Of a stretch of DNA of 64,000 nt, positions 17,246 to 27,725 are shown in pieces. Positions within the stretch are counted from its first letter, which is position 1, and the number at the start of each line of letters is the position of its first letter. Source of the stretch: Bacillus sp. CGMCC 1.16541. Its GTDB lineage: Bacteria > Bacillota > Bacilli > Bacillales > Bacillaceae_H. Below the pieces are notes generated by a model, which was not told the DNA's origin, did not search any database, and was given only the letters and a program-made list of their open reading frames with translations. Position numbers and translations under genes: made by a program. The DNA is taken from positions 1 to 64,000 of the forward strand of contig NZ_QFRU01000013.1 of assembly GCF_003184905.1 (NCBI RefSeq), given 5' to 3'.

Positions 17246-17434
17246 CTGTTGTTTTTTTAATTTGAACATAAGACTGTTTGCATAAACGCTATCACTATTT
17301 AACGTAGTGAAAATTGCTCACTTCCCGCCTAGTATATACGCTCCTCCTCCTAAAGTTTCACCTATCTCCCTTTTTTCTTCATTGATTGAAGAGGTGATGA
17401 CCAATTTAAAAGCAACCATTTTAAAAACATGGAC

Positions 17435-17839
17435 CTAAGTTAGCAATGTTGATTCTAACTCTGCCACCAATTCTTTTCCAACTGCAATGTACTTGTCAGG
17501 AAATGAAGCATCTGGATCTTGCGGCTCCGAAAATTGATCAAAAGATGCATTGGCATTTCCAACGTGAACGTTATCGTCTAAACCAATTTGATATTTATGA
17601 GATAGTAAATATGGTGTACCAATTCGTACCGTCGTACCGTGAGAATCAAGCTGACCGTCTATCGCTTGAAATGGAACACGTAAAAACTGATAGCCTACTT
17701 CATCATCAATTTTATAATCAAAGTAACCATGGTCATAATCCCAATTCCCTCCGATACTGTACCCTAATGGTTTTAATTGATTTTCTAATTGATAAAGTGT
17801 AAATGACTCTCCTTCAAGTTTTGATGATAATTCAATCAT
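17435..17839 (-). CDS. yugN: YugN-family protein
   Basis: This 134-residue soluble protein (MIELSSKLEGESFTLYQLEN..) matches the YugN-like family, a Bacillus protein of unknown function lying between yugO and pgi. GGNWDYDHGYFDYKID is a distinctive acidic/aromatic segment. ATG follows GGGGG at eight bases. It has no catalytic motif that I recognise. It could be read through from pgi, although a terminator intervenes. Confidence 0.85.
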   Translation of the reverse strand: MIELSSKLEGESFTLYQLENQLKPLGYSIGGNWDYDHGYFDYKIDDEVGYQFLRVPFQAIDGQLDSHGTTVRIGTPYLLSHKYQIGLDDNVHVGNANASFDQFSEPQDPDASFPDKYIAVGKELVAELESTLLT

Positions 17840-17906
17840 GTCATCAACCCCCTTTTTTCTTTATCATCTCCTTTTCTACCTATTTTATCACTGCTTCCAT
17901 ACAACA

Positions 17907-17945
17907 AAAAAAGACATGAAAGAGAAGTCCTCTTTCATGTCTTTT
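17907..17945 (-). terminator. pgi terminator
   Basis: AAGACATGAAAGAG pairs with CTCTTTCATGTCTT. On the minus strand it is followed by a T run. Confidence 0.85.
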
Positions 17946-17955
17946 GGCAGCTTCA

Positions 17956-19305
17956 TTATTTTAAACGTTTTTCTAATTCTGCTTTTTTCTCTTCAAATCC
18001 TGGTTTACCTAATAATGCAAACATATTTACTTTGTAAGCTTCTACACCAGGTTGATCGAACGGATTTACACCTAATAAGTATCCGCTCATTGCACATGCT
18101 TTTTCAAAGAAGTATGCAAGATAACCAAATGTGTAAGCGTCCATCGCAGGAATTTCAACAACTAAGTTTGGTACTCCCCCATCTGTATGAGCAAGCATTG
18201 TTCCTTGGAACGCTTTGTTGTTAACGAAATCAACTGTTTCACCCGCTAAGTAGTTCAACCCATCTAAATCGTTTTCTGCTTCTTCAATCGTTAGCTCATG
18301 ACGAGGCGTGTTTACTTTAATAATCGTTTCAAATAAGTCACGACGCCCTTCTTGTACGTACTGACCTAATGAATGAAGGTCCGTTGAGAAATTAGCAGAC
18401 GACGGATAAATTCCTTTTTGATCTTTCCCTTCACTTTCACCGAATAATTGTTTCCACCACTCAGCAAAGTATTGAAGACCTGGCTCATAGTTAATCAGCA
18501 TTTCAATTGTTTTACCTTTATTATAAAGAACATTACGTACAGCTGCATATTGATACGCTAGATTCTCTTCTAATTCAGATTTCGAGAAGTCTTCACGAGC
18601 TGCGGCTGCTCCTTTCATCATCTCTTCAATGTTCGAACCACTCACAGCAATTGGTAATAACCCTACAGCTGTTAACACAGAGTAACGTCCACCAACGTCA
18701 TCAGGAATGACAAATGTTTCGTAGCCTTCTTCGTCTGCTAACGTTTTTAATGCACCACGCTCTTTATCCGTTGTTGCATAAATGCGTTTACGCGCTTCTT
18801 CTTGCCCGTATTTTTCTTCTAACAACTTGCGGAAAATGCGGAATGCAATGGCAGGCTCCGTTGTTGTACCAGACTTTGAGATCACATTAATAGAGAAATC
18901 TTTTCCTTCAAGTAAGTCCATAAGATCTCTCATATACGTTGAGCTAATGTTATTACCCACAAACAAAACTTGTGGTGTTTGACGCTTTTCTTTTGGTAGT
19001 GCATTATAGAATGAGTGTTGTAACATTTCAATTGCTGCACGAGCGCCTAAATAAGAGCCACCGATTCCAACAACTAATAAAATATCAGAATCCGATTTAA
19101 TCTTTTCTGCACTCTTTTGAATGCGCGCGAACTCTTCCTTGTCATAATCAACTGGAAGGTCTACCCATCCTAAGAAGTCGTTACCTGCACCCGTCTTTTC
19201 ATGAATTGAATGATGTGCTACTTTTACAGCATCACGTAAATATGTAAGTTCATGTTCACCAAAAAATGATAATGCTTTTGAATAATCAAAAAGAACATGT
19301 GTCAT
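17956..19305 (-). CDS. pgi: glucose-6-phosphate isomerase
   Basis: This 449-residue enzyme interconverts glucose-6-phosphate and fructose-6-phosphate. Present are the phosphate-binding [12 protein letters not shown] (near 135) and [12 protein letters not shown], plus the [13 protein letters not shown] segment near 285. ATG at 19305 ([12 protein letters not shown]..) follows GGAGG at eight bases and gives the usual Bacillus length; the track-length frame starting at 19320 overlaps that site. It is monocistronic. Confidence 0.97.
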   Translation of the reverse strand: MTHVLFDYSKALSFFGEHELTYLRDAVKVAHHSIHEKTGAGNDFLGWVDLPVDYDKEEFARIQKSAEKIKSDSDILLVVGIGGSYLGARAAIEMLQHSFYNALPKEKRQTPQVLFVGNNISSTYMRDLMDLLEGKDFSINVISKSGTTTEPAIAFRIFRKLLEEKYGQEEARKRIYATTDKERGALKTLADEEGYETFVIPDDVGGRYSVLTAVGLLPIAVSGSNIEEMMKGAAAAREDFSKSELEENLAYQYAAVRNVLYNKGKTIEMLINYEPGLQYFAEWWKQLFGESEGKDQKGIYPSSANFSTDLHSLGQYVQEGRRDLFETIIKVNTPRHELTIEEAENDLDGLNYLAGETVDFVNNKAFQGTMLAHTDGGVPNLVVEIPAMDAYTFGYLAYFFEKACAMSGYLLGVNPFDQPGVEAYKVNMFALLGKPGFEEKKAELEKRLK

Positions 19306-19346
19306 AATTTGTTCCTCCATTAGTTAAAAATGTTTTATCCCTTTAC

Positions 19347-19375
19347 ACTTTATCGGAACTAGAAAACGAATTCAA
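19347..19375 (-). promoter_or_regulatory. possible pgi promoter
   Basis: On the minus strand TTGAAT, 17 bases, TAAAGT, about 45 bases upstream of the pgi start. The match is moderate. Confidence 0.35.
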
Positions 19376-19689
19376 GTTAATCGCTATATGTAAGCGAATA
19401 CAAGTGATTTCACTCTCTATTTTCAGAAAAAACATGGCGTATTCTAGACATTTAATTAAGAAGACGGTGTTTCGAAAACGCTACTAAGGGAATCGTTTCT
19501 AGAAGAGAATCTATTAATTTAGTAACGTATATTTTTGTATAGCAAAACAGCTACATATATATTTACACCTTGTTTTTTCTATATTATTCGCCCTTCTGCT
19601 TTTAAAAATTATATTCATCATAGACAGACTCGTTTAGAACAGGTACAATCTTTCTTCCTCATTTAAAGAAAACATTGTAAAAAGAAAGT
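19376..19689. other. AT-rich gap upstream of pgi
   Basis: There is no coding sequence with a ribosome site. I see no strong hairpin until the repeat that begins near 19690. Confidence 0.45.
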
Positions 19690-19800
19690 CTACATGCAAC
19701 ATCCCTTGACCGTCTATCCATTGTATAACTGGATTCTGTCGGCAAGGGATGTTACACGGTGAGTCGAATGAGATGCTTTGTCTCTCCTTTTGACTCAATC
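19690..19800 (+). repeat. two-hairpin intergenic repeat, copy A
   Basis: Hairpin 1 pairs AACATCCCTTG-ACCG (19698-19712) with CGGCAAGGGATGTT (19740-19753) and has an inner TCCA/TGGA stem. Hairpin 2 pairs TGAGTC (19760-19765) with GACTCA (19792-19797), with an inner GAGA/TCTC stem. The same layout recurs near 51.5 kb and, on the other strand, near 62.9 kb. Confidence 0.8.
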
Positions 19801-19812
19801 CTGCTCATGAGC

Positions 19813-20088
19813 TTAATTAGAAAGTTGAAGAGCTGGCTCTGCCTCTGAAATGACATATGTTGTCGTTCCAACCCTTACATACTCTCTCGGTTTAAACGGA
19901 GGGAGTGAAAGAGGGCGCTTGACAATGGTTGTATCAGAATCAGAAGATGTCGATACATTTTCATACTGAGCAAAGGGGAGAACGTATTCGTCGTTATAAT
20001 CTCGCTTTGTTTCTTCATTTAAAAGATATGCACCGATTAACAAGGTAGTAAAAATAGATGCACTTACTGCTATATGTTTTTGATACAT
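19813..20088 (-). CDS. small protein with N-terminal membrane anchor, unknown
   Basis: The product is 91 residues: MYQKHIAVSASIFTTLLIGA forms one hydrophobic segment (signal peptide or anchor), followed by a polar, acidic then proline-rich exposed part (RPLSLPPFKPREYVRVG). I do not recognise the family. ATG at 20088 follows AAGGTGGTG; the frame-opening GTG codons overlap that site. It is divergent from mrpA and is followed by repeat copy A. Confidence 0.6.
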   Translation of the reverse strand: MYQKHIAVSASIFTTLLIGAYLLNEETKRDYNDEYVLPFAQYENVSTSSDSDTTIVKRPLSLPPFKPREYVRVGTTTYVISEAEPALQLSN

Positions 20089-20303
20089 AAAAATCACCAC
20101 CTTCTTTATAGGGTGGTTTAGTTCGGCAATTTTTATTCAAATAACAAAAAATTTTTTTATATAAAAAGACGAGTTTCTATTTATTTAATAAGTAAAGTGA
20201 AAATGGTTGATACTACTAAGTAGCATGGATGCAAGCAAAAAAAATTTATTATATAATCGTTTCTAGAAAATTATTCACAGCTTTGCATAAGGAGGTTTGT
20301 CTT

Positions 20304-22703
20304 TTGTCGTTGTTACACTTGGTGATTTTGTCACCGTTTATATTGGCAATTTTTATTCCATTTTTCTACAAGTCATTCCGTAACATCCACACAGGATGGT
20401 TTGTATTGCCACTTCCCGTTATTCTTTTCGTGTATTTCACACAATTTTTTAGTGGCGTTTCAAATGGAAATGCGTATTTATATTCGTTTAAGTGGATACC
20501 TAGTTTAGGAATCAACTTTGATGTTTATGTAGACGGCCTAGGATTACTATTTGCTTTATTAATTACAGGTATTGGATCATTAGTGGTTCTTTACTCCATT
20601 TATTATTTGTCAAAAACAAAAGAAGCATTACATTCATTCTATGTTTACTTGCTTTTATTCATGGGTGCAATGCTCGGAGTAGTATTATCAGACAACCTGA
20701 TTGTCCTGTATAGTTTCTGGGAATTAACAAGTTTGTCTTCTTTCTTATTAATTGGGTATTGGTATCAACGTGAAAAGTCACGATACGGTGCTCAAAAATC
20801 GATGTTAATTACCGTTTCAGGTGGTCTCGCAATGCTAGCTGGTGTCGTTCTTCTTTATTTGATGGGAGGAACATTCAGTGTTAGAGAGTTAATAGGAAAC
20901 TTAGATGCGATTACATCTAGTGAATTATTTATCCCGGCTATGATTTTGATTTTGCTCGGAGCATTCACAAAATCAGCACAATTTCCATTTCACATTTGGT
21001 TACCAGATGCGATGGAAGCACCAACACCTGTTAGTGCTTACTTACATTCAGCAACAATGGTTAAAGCAGGTATTTACTTATTAGCTCGATTAAGTCCTAT
21101 CTTTGCCGATCACGCTGTGTGGTTTGTTGCTGTGTCTTCAGTCGGAATAATTACACTTTTCTGGGGTTCATTCTCAGCAGTGAAACAAACCGACTTAAAA
21201 GGTATTCTTGCATTCTCTACAATCAGTCAGCTTGGACTGATTATGTCCTTACTCGGCGTTGGAAGTGCGGCATTATATTATGACTTTTTAGATGACAACA
21301 TCTATGTGGTAGCCATTACCGCAGCGGTTTTCCACCTTATTAACCACGCCACATTTAAAGGAAGCTTGTTCATGGTCGTTGGGATTGTTGATCATGAAAC
21401 AGGTACACGTGATATTCGTAAACTCGGTGGGTTAATGAGCTTGATGCCTATTACTTTCACTTTAGCGATTATTGGATGTTTCTCAATGGCTGGTCTTCCG
21501 CCATTTAACGGTTTCTTAAGTAAGGAAATGTTCTTTACTGGCATGGTGAATGTCACGAAGATGGATATCTATAATTTAGAAACATGGGGGTTATTATTCC
21601 CTGTACTTGCGTGGATTGCTAGTGTATTCACGTTTGTTTATAGCATGATTATTGTATTTAAGACGTTCACAGGTAAATATCAACCTGAAAAGCTAGAAAA
21701 GAAACCACATGAAGCACCAATTGGTATGCTTATCTCACCAATTATTCTAGCATCATTAGTTGTGATATTTGGTTTATTCCCAAATATCCTATCACATAGC
21801 ATTATAGAGCCTGCCATGGCATCAATTGCTCCTAGTTTATTAGGAGCTGGAGAACAATTTTATGTTCATATCTACCATTGGCATGGATTCAACACAGAAT
21901 TGTTTATGACAATTGGTGTGATCGCTTTAGGTGTACTACTATTTTTAACATTACAAAAATGGACGGGCATCTACAATGCGTTTCCAAAAGAGCTTGCACT
22001 CAACAATTTTTACGATAAAGGAATTGTTGGGATGGACCGAGGTTCAAACAAACTAATGGGCTTGTTTATGACTGGCTTTATCCGCGACTACCTTGTCATT
22101 ATTTTCGCATTTTTTGCAGCACTAATGCTCGGTACATTGTTTGTACAAGATGCATTTGTCATGGATTTTAACGATACAGCTCCAATTGGGGTGTACGAAG
22201 TAATCTTATCAATTGTAATGGTGACAGGTGCAATTACAACGTTGTTTGCGAAGTCACGATTAACGGCCATTATTTCGTTAGGAGTTGTCGGGTATACACT
22301 ATCTCTATTCTTTGTATTATTCCGAGCACCTGACCTAGCTTTAACACAATTAGTCGTTGAGACTGTATCTGTCGCGTTATTCTTACTATGCTTCTACTAC
22401 TTACCAGAATTAAAGAAGAAGCCGAAACGCTTAAAATTCCGTCTAACGAATTTTATTATCGCACTTTTAACAGGTACAACCGTCACACTATTTGGTATTG
22501 CAGCAAATAGTACACGACTATTCGATTCCATTTCAGAATTCTTTGTAGAAGCGAGTTACAAAGAAGCCGGTGGTAAAAATATGGTAAACGTTATTTTAGC
22601 AGATTTCCGTGGATTTGATACGATGTTTGAAGTCGTCGTACTTGGAATTGCAGCCTTTGGTGTTTATGCAATGATTCGTTTACGTGTAAGGAGGAATGAC
22701 TAA
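20304..22703 (+). CDS. mrpA: Mrp Na+/H+ antiporter subunit A
   Basis: This 799-residue membrane protein is the largest Mrp subunit, homologous to NuoL, with about 20 helices plus the C-terminal MbhE/DUF4040-type extension. The antiporter exports Na+ in exchange for protons and supports alkaline-pH and Na+ tolerance. WELTSLSSFLLIGYWY (near 158), HIWLPDAMEAPTPVSA and SATMVKAGIYLLARL are typical of proton-translocating Nuo-like subunits. The start is TTG at 20304 (MSLLHLVILSPF..), eight bases after AAGGAGG; an upstream ATG at 20229 has no ribosome site. It overlaps mrpB by one base. Confidence 0.96.
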   Translation: MSLLHLVILSPFILAIFIPFFYKSFRNIHTGWFVLPLPVILFVYFTQFFSGVSNGNAYLYSFKWIPSLGINFDVYVDGLGLLFALLITGIGSLVVLYSIYYLSKTKEALHSFYVYLLLFMGAMLGVVLSDNLIVLYSFWELTSLSSFLLIGYWYQREKSRYGAQKSMLITVSGGLAMLAGVVLLYLMGGTFSVRELIGNLDAITSSELFIPAMILILLGAFTKSAQFPFHIWLPDAMEAPTPVSAYLHSATMVKAGIYLLARLSPIFADHAVWFVAVSSVGIITLFWGSFSAVKQTDLKGILAFSTISQLGLIMSLLGVGSAALYYDFLDDNIYVVAITAAVFHLINHATFKGSLFMVVGIVDHETGTRDIRKLGGLMSLMPITFTLAIIGCFSMAGLPPFNGFLSKEMFFTGMVNVTKMDIYNLETWGLLFPVLAWIASVFTFVYSMIIVFKTFTGKYQPEKLEKKPHEAPIGMLISPIILASLVVIFGLFPNILSHSIIEPAMASIAPSLLGAGEQFYVHIYHWHGFNTELFMTIGVIALGVLLFLTLQKWTGIYNAFPKELALNNFYDKGIVGMDRGSNKLMGLFMTGFIRDYLVIIFAFFAALMLGTLFVQDAFVMDFNDTAPIGVYEVILSIVMVTGAITTLFAKSRLTAIISLGVVGYTLSLFFVLFRAPDLALTQLVVETVSVALFLLCFYYLPELKKKPKRLKFRLTNFIIALLTGTTVTLFGIAANSTRLFDSISEFFVEASYKEAGGKNMVNVILADFRGFDTMFEVVVLGIAAFGVYAMIRLRVRRND

Positions 22704-23125
22704 TGAAACCCAATGACCTCATTCTTCAAACGGTAACGAAGGTGGTTGCCTTTATCGTCGCAATCTTCGCCGTTTATTTATTCTTCGCTGGGCATTATAC
22801 GCCCGGTGGAGGATTTATTGGAGGATTAATGGCATCTGCCGCTCTTGTATTGTTGTTACTTGCTTTTGATATAAAAACGGTTCAAACGGTAATCCCTGTT
22901 AATTTTAGAACCATTGTGTCAATTGGTATGCTAATTGCTGTTGTACCTGGATTATTCTCATTCTTCTTCGGAGTTCCTTTCTTAACACATACGTTTGGAT
23001 ACTTTGATCTTCCGATTATTGGAGAAACAGCCTTAGCTACTGTTACACTATTTGAGATTGGTGTATTTCTTGTTGTAGTCGGTTTTACGATGACCGTTAT
23101 TCAAACGATTGGAGAGAGTGAATAA
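22703..23125 (+). CDS. mrpB: Mrp Na+/H+ antiporter subunit B
   Basis: This 140-residue, four-helix subunit has the MnhB signature [20 protein letters not shown] near residue 28. It is translationally coupled: its start overlaps the mrpA stop and its stop overlaps the mrpC start. AGGAGG lies inside the mrpA end. It is required for assembly of the hetero-oligomeric Mrp complex. Confidence 0.95.
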   Translation: MKPNDLILQTVTKVVAFIVAIFAVYLFFAGHYTPGGGFIGGLMASAALVLLLLAFDIKTVQTVIPVNFRTIVSIGMLIAVVPGLFSFFFGVPFLTHTFGYFDLPIIGETALATVTLFEIGVFLVVVGFTMTVIQTIGESE

Positions 23126-23466
23126 TGGAAATTTTAATGTCAATTGTAGCAGGTATATTAGTTACCATTGCTGTTTATCTTATGTTATCACGCAGTATTT
23201 TACGGATTATTATCGGAACTGGGCTTTTAAGTCACGGAGCACACCTTCTTCTCCTTACAATGGGAGGACTTAAAAGAGGAACAGTTCCACTGCTTGGTGA
23301 AGAAGCTGCGTCTTATACAGACCCACTTCCACAAGCATTAATTTTAACAGCGATTGTTATTAGTTTTGCAATCACATCTTTCTTTCTTGTATTAGCGTAT
23401 CGCGCTTATCAAGAACTTGGTACAGACGATATGGACAAGTTAAGGGGTAATGAAAACAATGACTAA
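23125..23466 (+). CDS. mrpC: Mrp Na+/H+ antiporter subunit C
   Basis: This 113-residue, three-helix homologue of NuoK has [18 protein letters not shown] (near 33) and [17 protein letters not shown] (near 71), the conserved MnhC/NuoK region. It overlaps mrpB and the first codons of mrpD. Confidence 0.95.
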   Translation: MEILMSIVAGILVTIAVYLMLSRSILRIIIGTGLLSHGAHLLLLTMGGLKRGTVPLLGEEAASYTDPLPQALILTAIVISFAITSFFLVLAYRAYQELGTDDMDKLRGNENND

Positions 23467-24940
23467 CTTTGTAATTTTTCCGCTGCTTATCCCTTTGTTA
23501 ACAGCTATTACACTGTTAATATTGAAGAATCAAATTGGCCTTCAAAAGATAATCAGCGCTCTATCATTAATTGTAAATATTGGTTTATCACTTTATTTGG
23601 TTCAAATTGTGTTTGAAAATGGTATTCAAACACACGAACTTGGTGGCTGGACACCTCCATTTGGAATTGTCCTAGTAGCCGACATGTTCTCAGCATTACT
23701 TGTCTTAACGACAAATGTTGTTAGTTTATGCTGTGTACTCTATGCGTTTCGCTCGATCGGCGAAGACCGTGAGAAGTTTTATTTCTACGGAGCCGTTCAA
23801 TTTTTAATTACAGGTGTCATTGGTGCTTTTTTAACAGGAGATATCTTTAACCTGTTTGTATTCTTTGAAGTATTTTTAATGGCATCTTATGTATTGATTG
23901 TACTCGGTGGAACAAAGATACAGTTGAGAGAATCACTAAAGTATATTCTTGTAAATATTATCTCTTCTGCTCTCTTTGTAATTGCTGTTGCTTATTTGTA
24001 TGCTGTGACCGGAACATTAAATATGGCAGATTTATCTGCTCGTGTGAGTGAAGCAGGTCAGCCAGGCCTATTAACAGGCATCGGACTTTTATTCTTTGTT
24101 GTGTTCGGTTTAAAAGCTGCCTTATTCCCAATGTTCTTTTGGCTACCAGGATCATATAGTGCTCCTCCAACGGCTGTATTAGCATTATTTGGAGCATTAC
24201 TCACAAAAGTAGGGGTATACTCCATCTTCCGTCTATTCACGCTTATTTTCTATCACGAGCCGCAATTCACTCATGAGATTATCGGCTGGGTAGCTCTGCT
24301 TACCATTGTCGTTGGCTCAATCGGTGCAATTGCTTATTGGGATGTTAATAAAATTATCATTTACAACATCATTATTGCAGTAGGTGTGATTGTTTACGGC
24401 GTAACACTTACTACTCCAGAAGGATTAGCAGGATCTATCTATTACCTCATTCACGATATGGTCATTAAAGGTGCTTTATTCTTACTAGCAGGTGCCATTA
24501 TTGTGATTACAGGTACGTCTAATATTAAAAATATGGGTGGTCTAATTAAAAATCATCCACAGTTAGGATGGATGTTCTTCATTGCTACCGTCTCATTAGC
24601 TGGTATTCCACCGCTAAGTGGGTTTATTGGTAAGTTCCTTCTTGTTCAAGGTGGGTTAGAGTCTGAAAGCTATACATTTGTAGCTGTATTACTCGTTTCT
24701 AGTTTGCTTGTGTTGTATTCAGCAATGAAGATTTTTATGAATTGTTTCTGGAGAGAACCAAAGCTGACTGCACAAGAAGAAAAAGGAACGACAAAAGGAC
24801 TTCTCTACCCTTCGGCTATTTTATTAGCCATTTCTGTTTTCTTAGGAGTAGGAGCTGAATTTGTTTATCCTTATATTTCAATGGCGGCTGAGACACTAAT
24901 GGATCCTTCTGTGTACATCCAATCAGTGTTAAAGGAGTAG
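23459..24940 (+). CDS. mrpD: Mrp Na+/H+ antiporter subunit D
   Basis: This 493-residue NuoN/M-like subunit has about 14 helices. [16 protein letters not shown] (near 138) and [20 protein letters not shown] (near 224) are conserved proton-channel segments. ATG at 23459 is chosen over ATG at 23450 because AAGGGG lies only two bases from the latter, and it gives the family length. The gene overlaps the mrpC end by eight bases. Confidence 0.95.
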   Translation: MTNFVIFPLLIPLLTAITLLILKNQIGLQKIISALSLIVNIGLSLYLVQIVFENGIQTHELGGWTPPFGIVLVADMFSALLVLTTNVVSLCCVLYAFRSIGEDREKFYFYGAVQFLITGVIGAFLTGDIFNLFVFFEVFLMASYVLIVLGGTKIQLRESLKYILVNIISSALFVIAVAYLYAVTGTLNMADLSARVSEAGQPGLLTGIGLLFFVVFGLKAALFPMFFWLPGSYSAPPTAVLALFGALLTKVGVYSIFRLFTLIFYHEPQFTHEIIGWVALLTIVVGSIGAIAYWDVNKIIIYNIIIAVGVIVYGVTLTTPEGLAGSIYYLIHDMVIKGALFLLAGAIIVITGTSNIKNMGGLIKNHPQLGWMFFIATVSLAGIPPLSGFIGKFLLVQGGLESESYTFVAVLLVSSLLVLYSAMKIFMNCFWREPKLTAQEEKGTTKGLLYPSAILLAISVFLGVGAEFVYPYISMAAETLMDPSVYIQSVLKE

Positions 24941-24946
24941 ATCACT

Positions 24947-25423
24947 ATGTCATTTCAATTATTATTAAACTTTCTAATTGCGTTCACTTGGATGTTTTTA
25001 AAGAATGAGTGGACAGGTACTAGCTTTCTCGTTGGTTTTTTCTGGGGAGCCATTATTATTTTAGCATTACGACGATTTTTTCCTCAGCGTTACTATATGG
25101 AAAAAGTCTATGCCATTGTAAAGCTCCTGCTTATCTTTTTACGCGAGTTATTCAAATCGAATATTGCCGTAATTCGGGATGTATTGCGTCCGAAATTAGA
25201 TATTAAACCCGCTATCTTCGCTTTACCGATTCAGGTAGAGAAAGATTGGGAAATTACTACATTATCGCTATTAATTACATTAACACCTGGTACGCTTGTC
25301 ATGGATGTATCCGATGATAATTCAACACTGTATATTCATGCGATGAATGCTGGGGACATCGATGAAACAATTGAAGATATTCGAAATACATTTGAAAAAG
25401 CCATTATGGAGGTGAGCCGATAA
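24947..25423 (+). CDS. mrpE: Mrp Na+/H+ antiporter subunit E
   Basis: This 158-residue subunit has two N-terminal helices and a soluble domain with LSLLITLTPGTLVMDVSDD (near 106), the MnhE signature. It starts six bases after mrpD, and AAAGGAG lies in the mrpD end. Confidence 0.95.
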   Translation: MSFQLLLNFLIAFTWMFLKNEWTGTSFLVGFFWGAIIILALRRFFPQRYYMEKVYAIVKLLLIFLRELFKSNIAVIRDVLRPKLDIKPAIFALPIQVEKDWEITTLSLLITLTPGTLVMDVSDDNSTLYIHAMNAGDIDETIEDIRNTFEKAIMEVSR

Positions 25424-25424
25424 A

Positions 25425-25709
25425 ATGTTAGAAATGCTCTTAAATATTTCACTTGTCATTATATCGGTTGCAACAATTGGGTTTGTGTACCGTGTCATTA
25501 AAGGGCCTTCGACAGCAGATCGTGTAATCGCCCTTGATGCAATCGGTATTAACTTGATTGCCATCACAGCCATCATGTCGATTATCTTACGTACAGAAGC
25601 GTTTTTAGAAGTTATTCTGTTACTTGGAATTATCGCATTCGTCGGTACGATTGCTTTTTCTAAGTTCTTACAGAGAGGAGAGATCATTGAGTATGACCGA
25701 AATCAGTAG
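25425..25709 (+). CDS. mrpF: Mrp Na+/H+ antiporter subunit F
   Basis: This 94-residue, three-helix subunit contains RVIKGPSTADRVIALDAIG (near 22), the MnhF signature. It starts one base after mrpE, with GGAGGTG inside the mrpE end, and overlaps mrpG by 17 bases. In B. subtilis MrpF is also linked to bile-salt (cholate) efflux. Confidence 0.95.
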   Translation: MLEMLLNISLVIISVATIGFVYRVIKGPSTADRVIALDAIGINLIAITAIMSIILRTEAFLEVILLLGIIAFVGTIAFSKFLQRGEIIEYDRNQ

Positions 25710-26070
25710 TATTATCATTGGGATCATTATCTTATTAGGGTCTCTTCTTACACTCGTGACAATGATTGGTTTTATTCGTCTCCCTGATGTATATACTCGC
25801 AGTCACGCTGCTTCAAAAAGCGCGACGTTAGGTGTTATGCTTGTTTTAATTGGGTGTCTTCTGTTCTTCTGGATGGAAGAAGGCTATGTTAGTGCTCGCT
25901 TGATTCTAGGGATTGTGTTTGTGTTTATTACGTCTCCTGTAGCTGGTCATTTAATTAGCCGTGCTGCTTATTATGACAAGGTTCCTCTATGGGAGAAAAC
26001 AGTACGAGACGACTTAAAAGATAAAAACAAAAAAACAAACAACGAAAAAGATTTTGCTCATAATCGTTAA
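25693..26070 (+). CDS. mrpG: Mrp Na+/H+ antiporter subunit G
   Basis: This 125-residue, three-helix subunit has RLPDVYTRSHAASKSATLGV (near 27), the MnhG signature. ATG at 25693, preceded by AGAGGAGAG, gives the family length; the frame is open upstream only because it overlaps mrpF. The tail is charged (DDLKDKNKKTNNEKD). It is the last gene of the operon and a strong terminator follows. Confidence 0.95.
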   Translation: MTEISSIIIGIIILLGSLLTLVTMIGFIRLPDVYTRSHAASKSATLGVMLVLIGCLLFFWMEEGYVSARLILGIVFVFITSPVAGHLISRAAYYDKVPLWEKTVRDDLKDKNKKTNNEKDFAHNR

Positions 26071-26105
26071 AAAAACATGCCCTGTAAAAAGGGCATGTTT
26101 TTTGT
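26069..26105. terminator. bidirectional terminator between mrpG and yugJ
   Basis: AAAACATGCCC pairs with GGGCATGTTTT, with T runs on both strands. Confidence 0.9.
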
Positions 26106-26106
26106 A

Positions 26107-27270
26107 TTATAGAGAAGCTTTTAAGATCGCAACGACATCGTCTTTCTTTAGCACTTTAAATTTACCAAACTCACCGTTAGCCATTGCTTTATCTGCCATG
26201 AGATCAATTTTTTCATCTGTGATGTCATAGTCTGCTAATCGTGTTGGTGCACCTAAGCCTGTCCAGAATTCACGAAGCTTTTGAATTCCTTCTAGAGCTA
26301 CCTCTTTCTCTGACTTACCACTAGGATCTACATCAAATACACGTTCAGCTAATTGTGCAACACGTGACACATTCTCATCCATTGTGTATTCCATCCAATT
26401 AGGGAATAGAATAGCTAGCCCACCAGCATGTGGAATATCGTACACAGCTGATACCGCATGTTCAATGTTATGAGTTGCCCAATCACCTTGGTAACCCATT
26501 TGTAGCATGCCATTTAATGCAATCGTACCGCTATAAAGAATCGTTTCACGTAACTCATAGTTTTCTAAATCATTCACTAGCTTTGGACCTGCTTCAATTA
26601 CAGTTCTTAAAACTGATTCACACATGCGATCTTGAAGAGGTGTATTTGACACATGATGGAAATATTGTTCAAATACGTGGCTCATCATATCAACAATTCC
26701 ATAAATTGTTTGGTCTTTTGGAACTGTATATGTGTTTTCTGGATCTAAAATTGAGAATTGAGGAAATGTCGCCGGGCTTCCCCATCCATACTTTTCATTG
26801 GTTTCCCAATTCGTAATAACAGACCCTGCATTCATCTCAGATCCTGTTGCTGCAAGAGTTAACACCGTACCAAAAGGTAATGCTTCTGTTGCCGGTGACT
26901 TTTTCGTGATAATATCCCATACGTCACCATCGTATTTTGCACCCGCTGCAACGGCTTTTGTACAATCAATAACACTGCCTCCACCAACAGCTAATAAAAA
27001 CTCTATGTTGTGCTCTTTGCAAATATCAATTCCTCTTTTAACCGTCGTTAAGCGCGGATTAGGCTCTACTCCAGCAAGTTCATGCACCTCAGCATTTACT
27101 TCGGCTAACGTCGCTACAACTTTGTCATAAAGACCATTACGTTTAATACTGCCTCCACCATATACAAGCAGTACCTTTTTACCGTAATACTCTAGTTCAT
27201 TCTTTAATTGTTCTAATTGTCCCTTACCAAAAATAAGCTTTGTCGGATTATAAAATGTGAAATTATTCAT
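26107..27270 (-). CDS. yugJ: iron-containing (NADH-dependent) alcohol dehydrogenase YugJ
   Basis: This 387-residue group III Fe-dependent dehydrogenase of the butanol dehydrogenase type has [16 protein letters not shown] (near 37), [17 protein letters not shown] near 92 (nucleotide site) and metal-ligand His residues in HVFEQYFHH and [22 protein letters not shown] at 27270 follows AAGGAGG at nine bases; the longer frame from 27318 lacks one. Its position beside mrp and pgi matches the yugJ/yugK locus. Only one copy is here. Confidence 0.92.
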   Translation of the reverse strand: MNNFTFYNPTKLIFGKGQLEQLKNELEYYGKKVLLVYGGGSIKRNGLYDKVVATLAEVNAEVHELAGVEPNPRLTTVKRGIDICKEHNIEFLLAVGGGSVIDCTKAVAAGAKYDGDVWDIITKKSPATEALPFGTVLTLAATGSEMNAGSVITNWETNEKYGWGSPATFPQFSILDPENTYTVPKDQTIYGIVDMMSHVFEQYFHHVSNTPLQDRMCESVLRTVIEAGPKLVNDLENYELRETILYSGTIALNGMLQMGYQGDWATHNIEHAVSAVYDIPHAGGLAILFPNWMEYTMDENVSRVAQLAERVFDVDPSGKSEKEVALEGIQKLREFWTGLGAPTRLADYDITDEKIDLMADKAMANGEFGKFKVLKKDDVVAILKASL

Positions 27271-27433
27271 GTGATCCAACCTCCTTATACGCCACATTAT
27301 GAACAACCAAAAACACATTGTAAAGAAAATAGCTTACTTATAAAGTGATAACCAATTTTCACAACAACATGCATATTTTCACCAAAATAAAACAACCTAT
27401 TAGTGAAACATTATGATAAGGAGGATTTCCATT

Positions 27434-27664
27434 ATGAGTGGTATTCAACGTATTGCACTTGTTCTTACAATTATCGGAGCGATTAACTGGGGGCTTATTG
27501 GATTCTTTCAATTTGACTTAGTGGCTGCTATCTTCGGCGGTCAAGCATCTGCTCTTTCACGCATCATTTACGGTTTAGTGGGAATTGCTGGTCTCATCAA
27601 CCTTGGATTATTATTTAAGCCTTCTGCAGAAGTAGAACGCACAGAACCGAAAACAACTCATTAA
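27434..27664 (+). CDS. yuzA: YuzA, DUF378 small membrane protein
   Basis: This 76-residue protein has two membrane helices and the DUF378 signature LVLTIIGAINWGLIGFFQFD followed by GLVGIAGL. Its function is unknown. ATG at 27434 follows AAGGAGG. The same gene lies beside yugJ in B. subtilis. Confidence 0.9.
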   Translation: MSGIQRIALVLTIIGAINWGLIGFFQFDLVAAIFGGQASALSRIIYGLVGIAGLINLGLLFKPSAEVERTEPKTTH

Positions 27665-27671
27665 GTTGGAC

Positions 27672-27712
27672 AAAAAGCGTCCTTACAGTACAATGTAAGG
27701 ACGCTTTCATTA
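27672..27712. terminator. hairpin between yuzA and rocD
   Basis: AAAGCGTCCTTAC pairs perfectly with GTAAGGACGCTTT between convergent genes. The T tract is short on both sides. Confidence 0.75.
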
Positions 27713-27725
27713 AAAATGAATGCTT

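Noticed and set aside
20229-20303. 25-residue N-terminal extension of MrpA
   Set aside because: The AAGGAGG before TTG 20304 and the family length argue against it.
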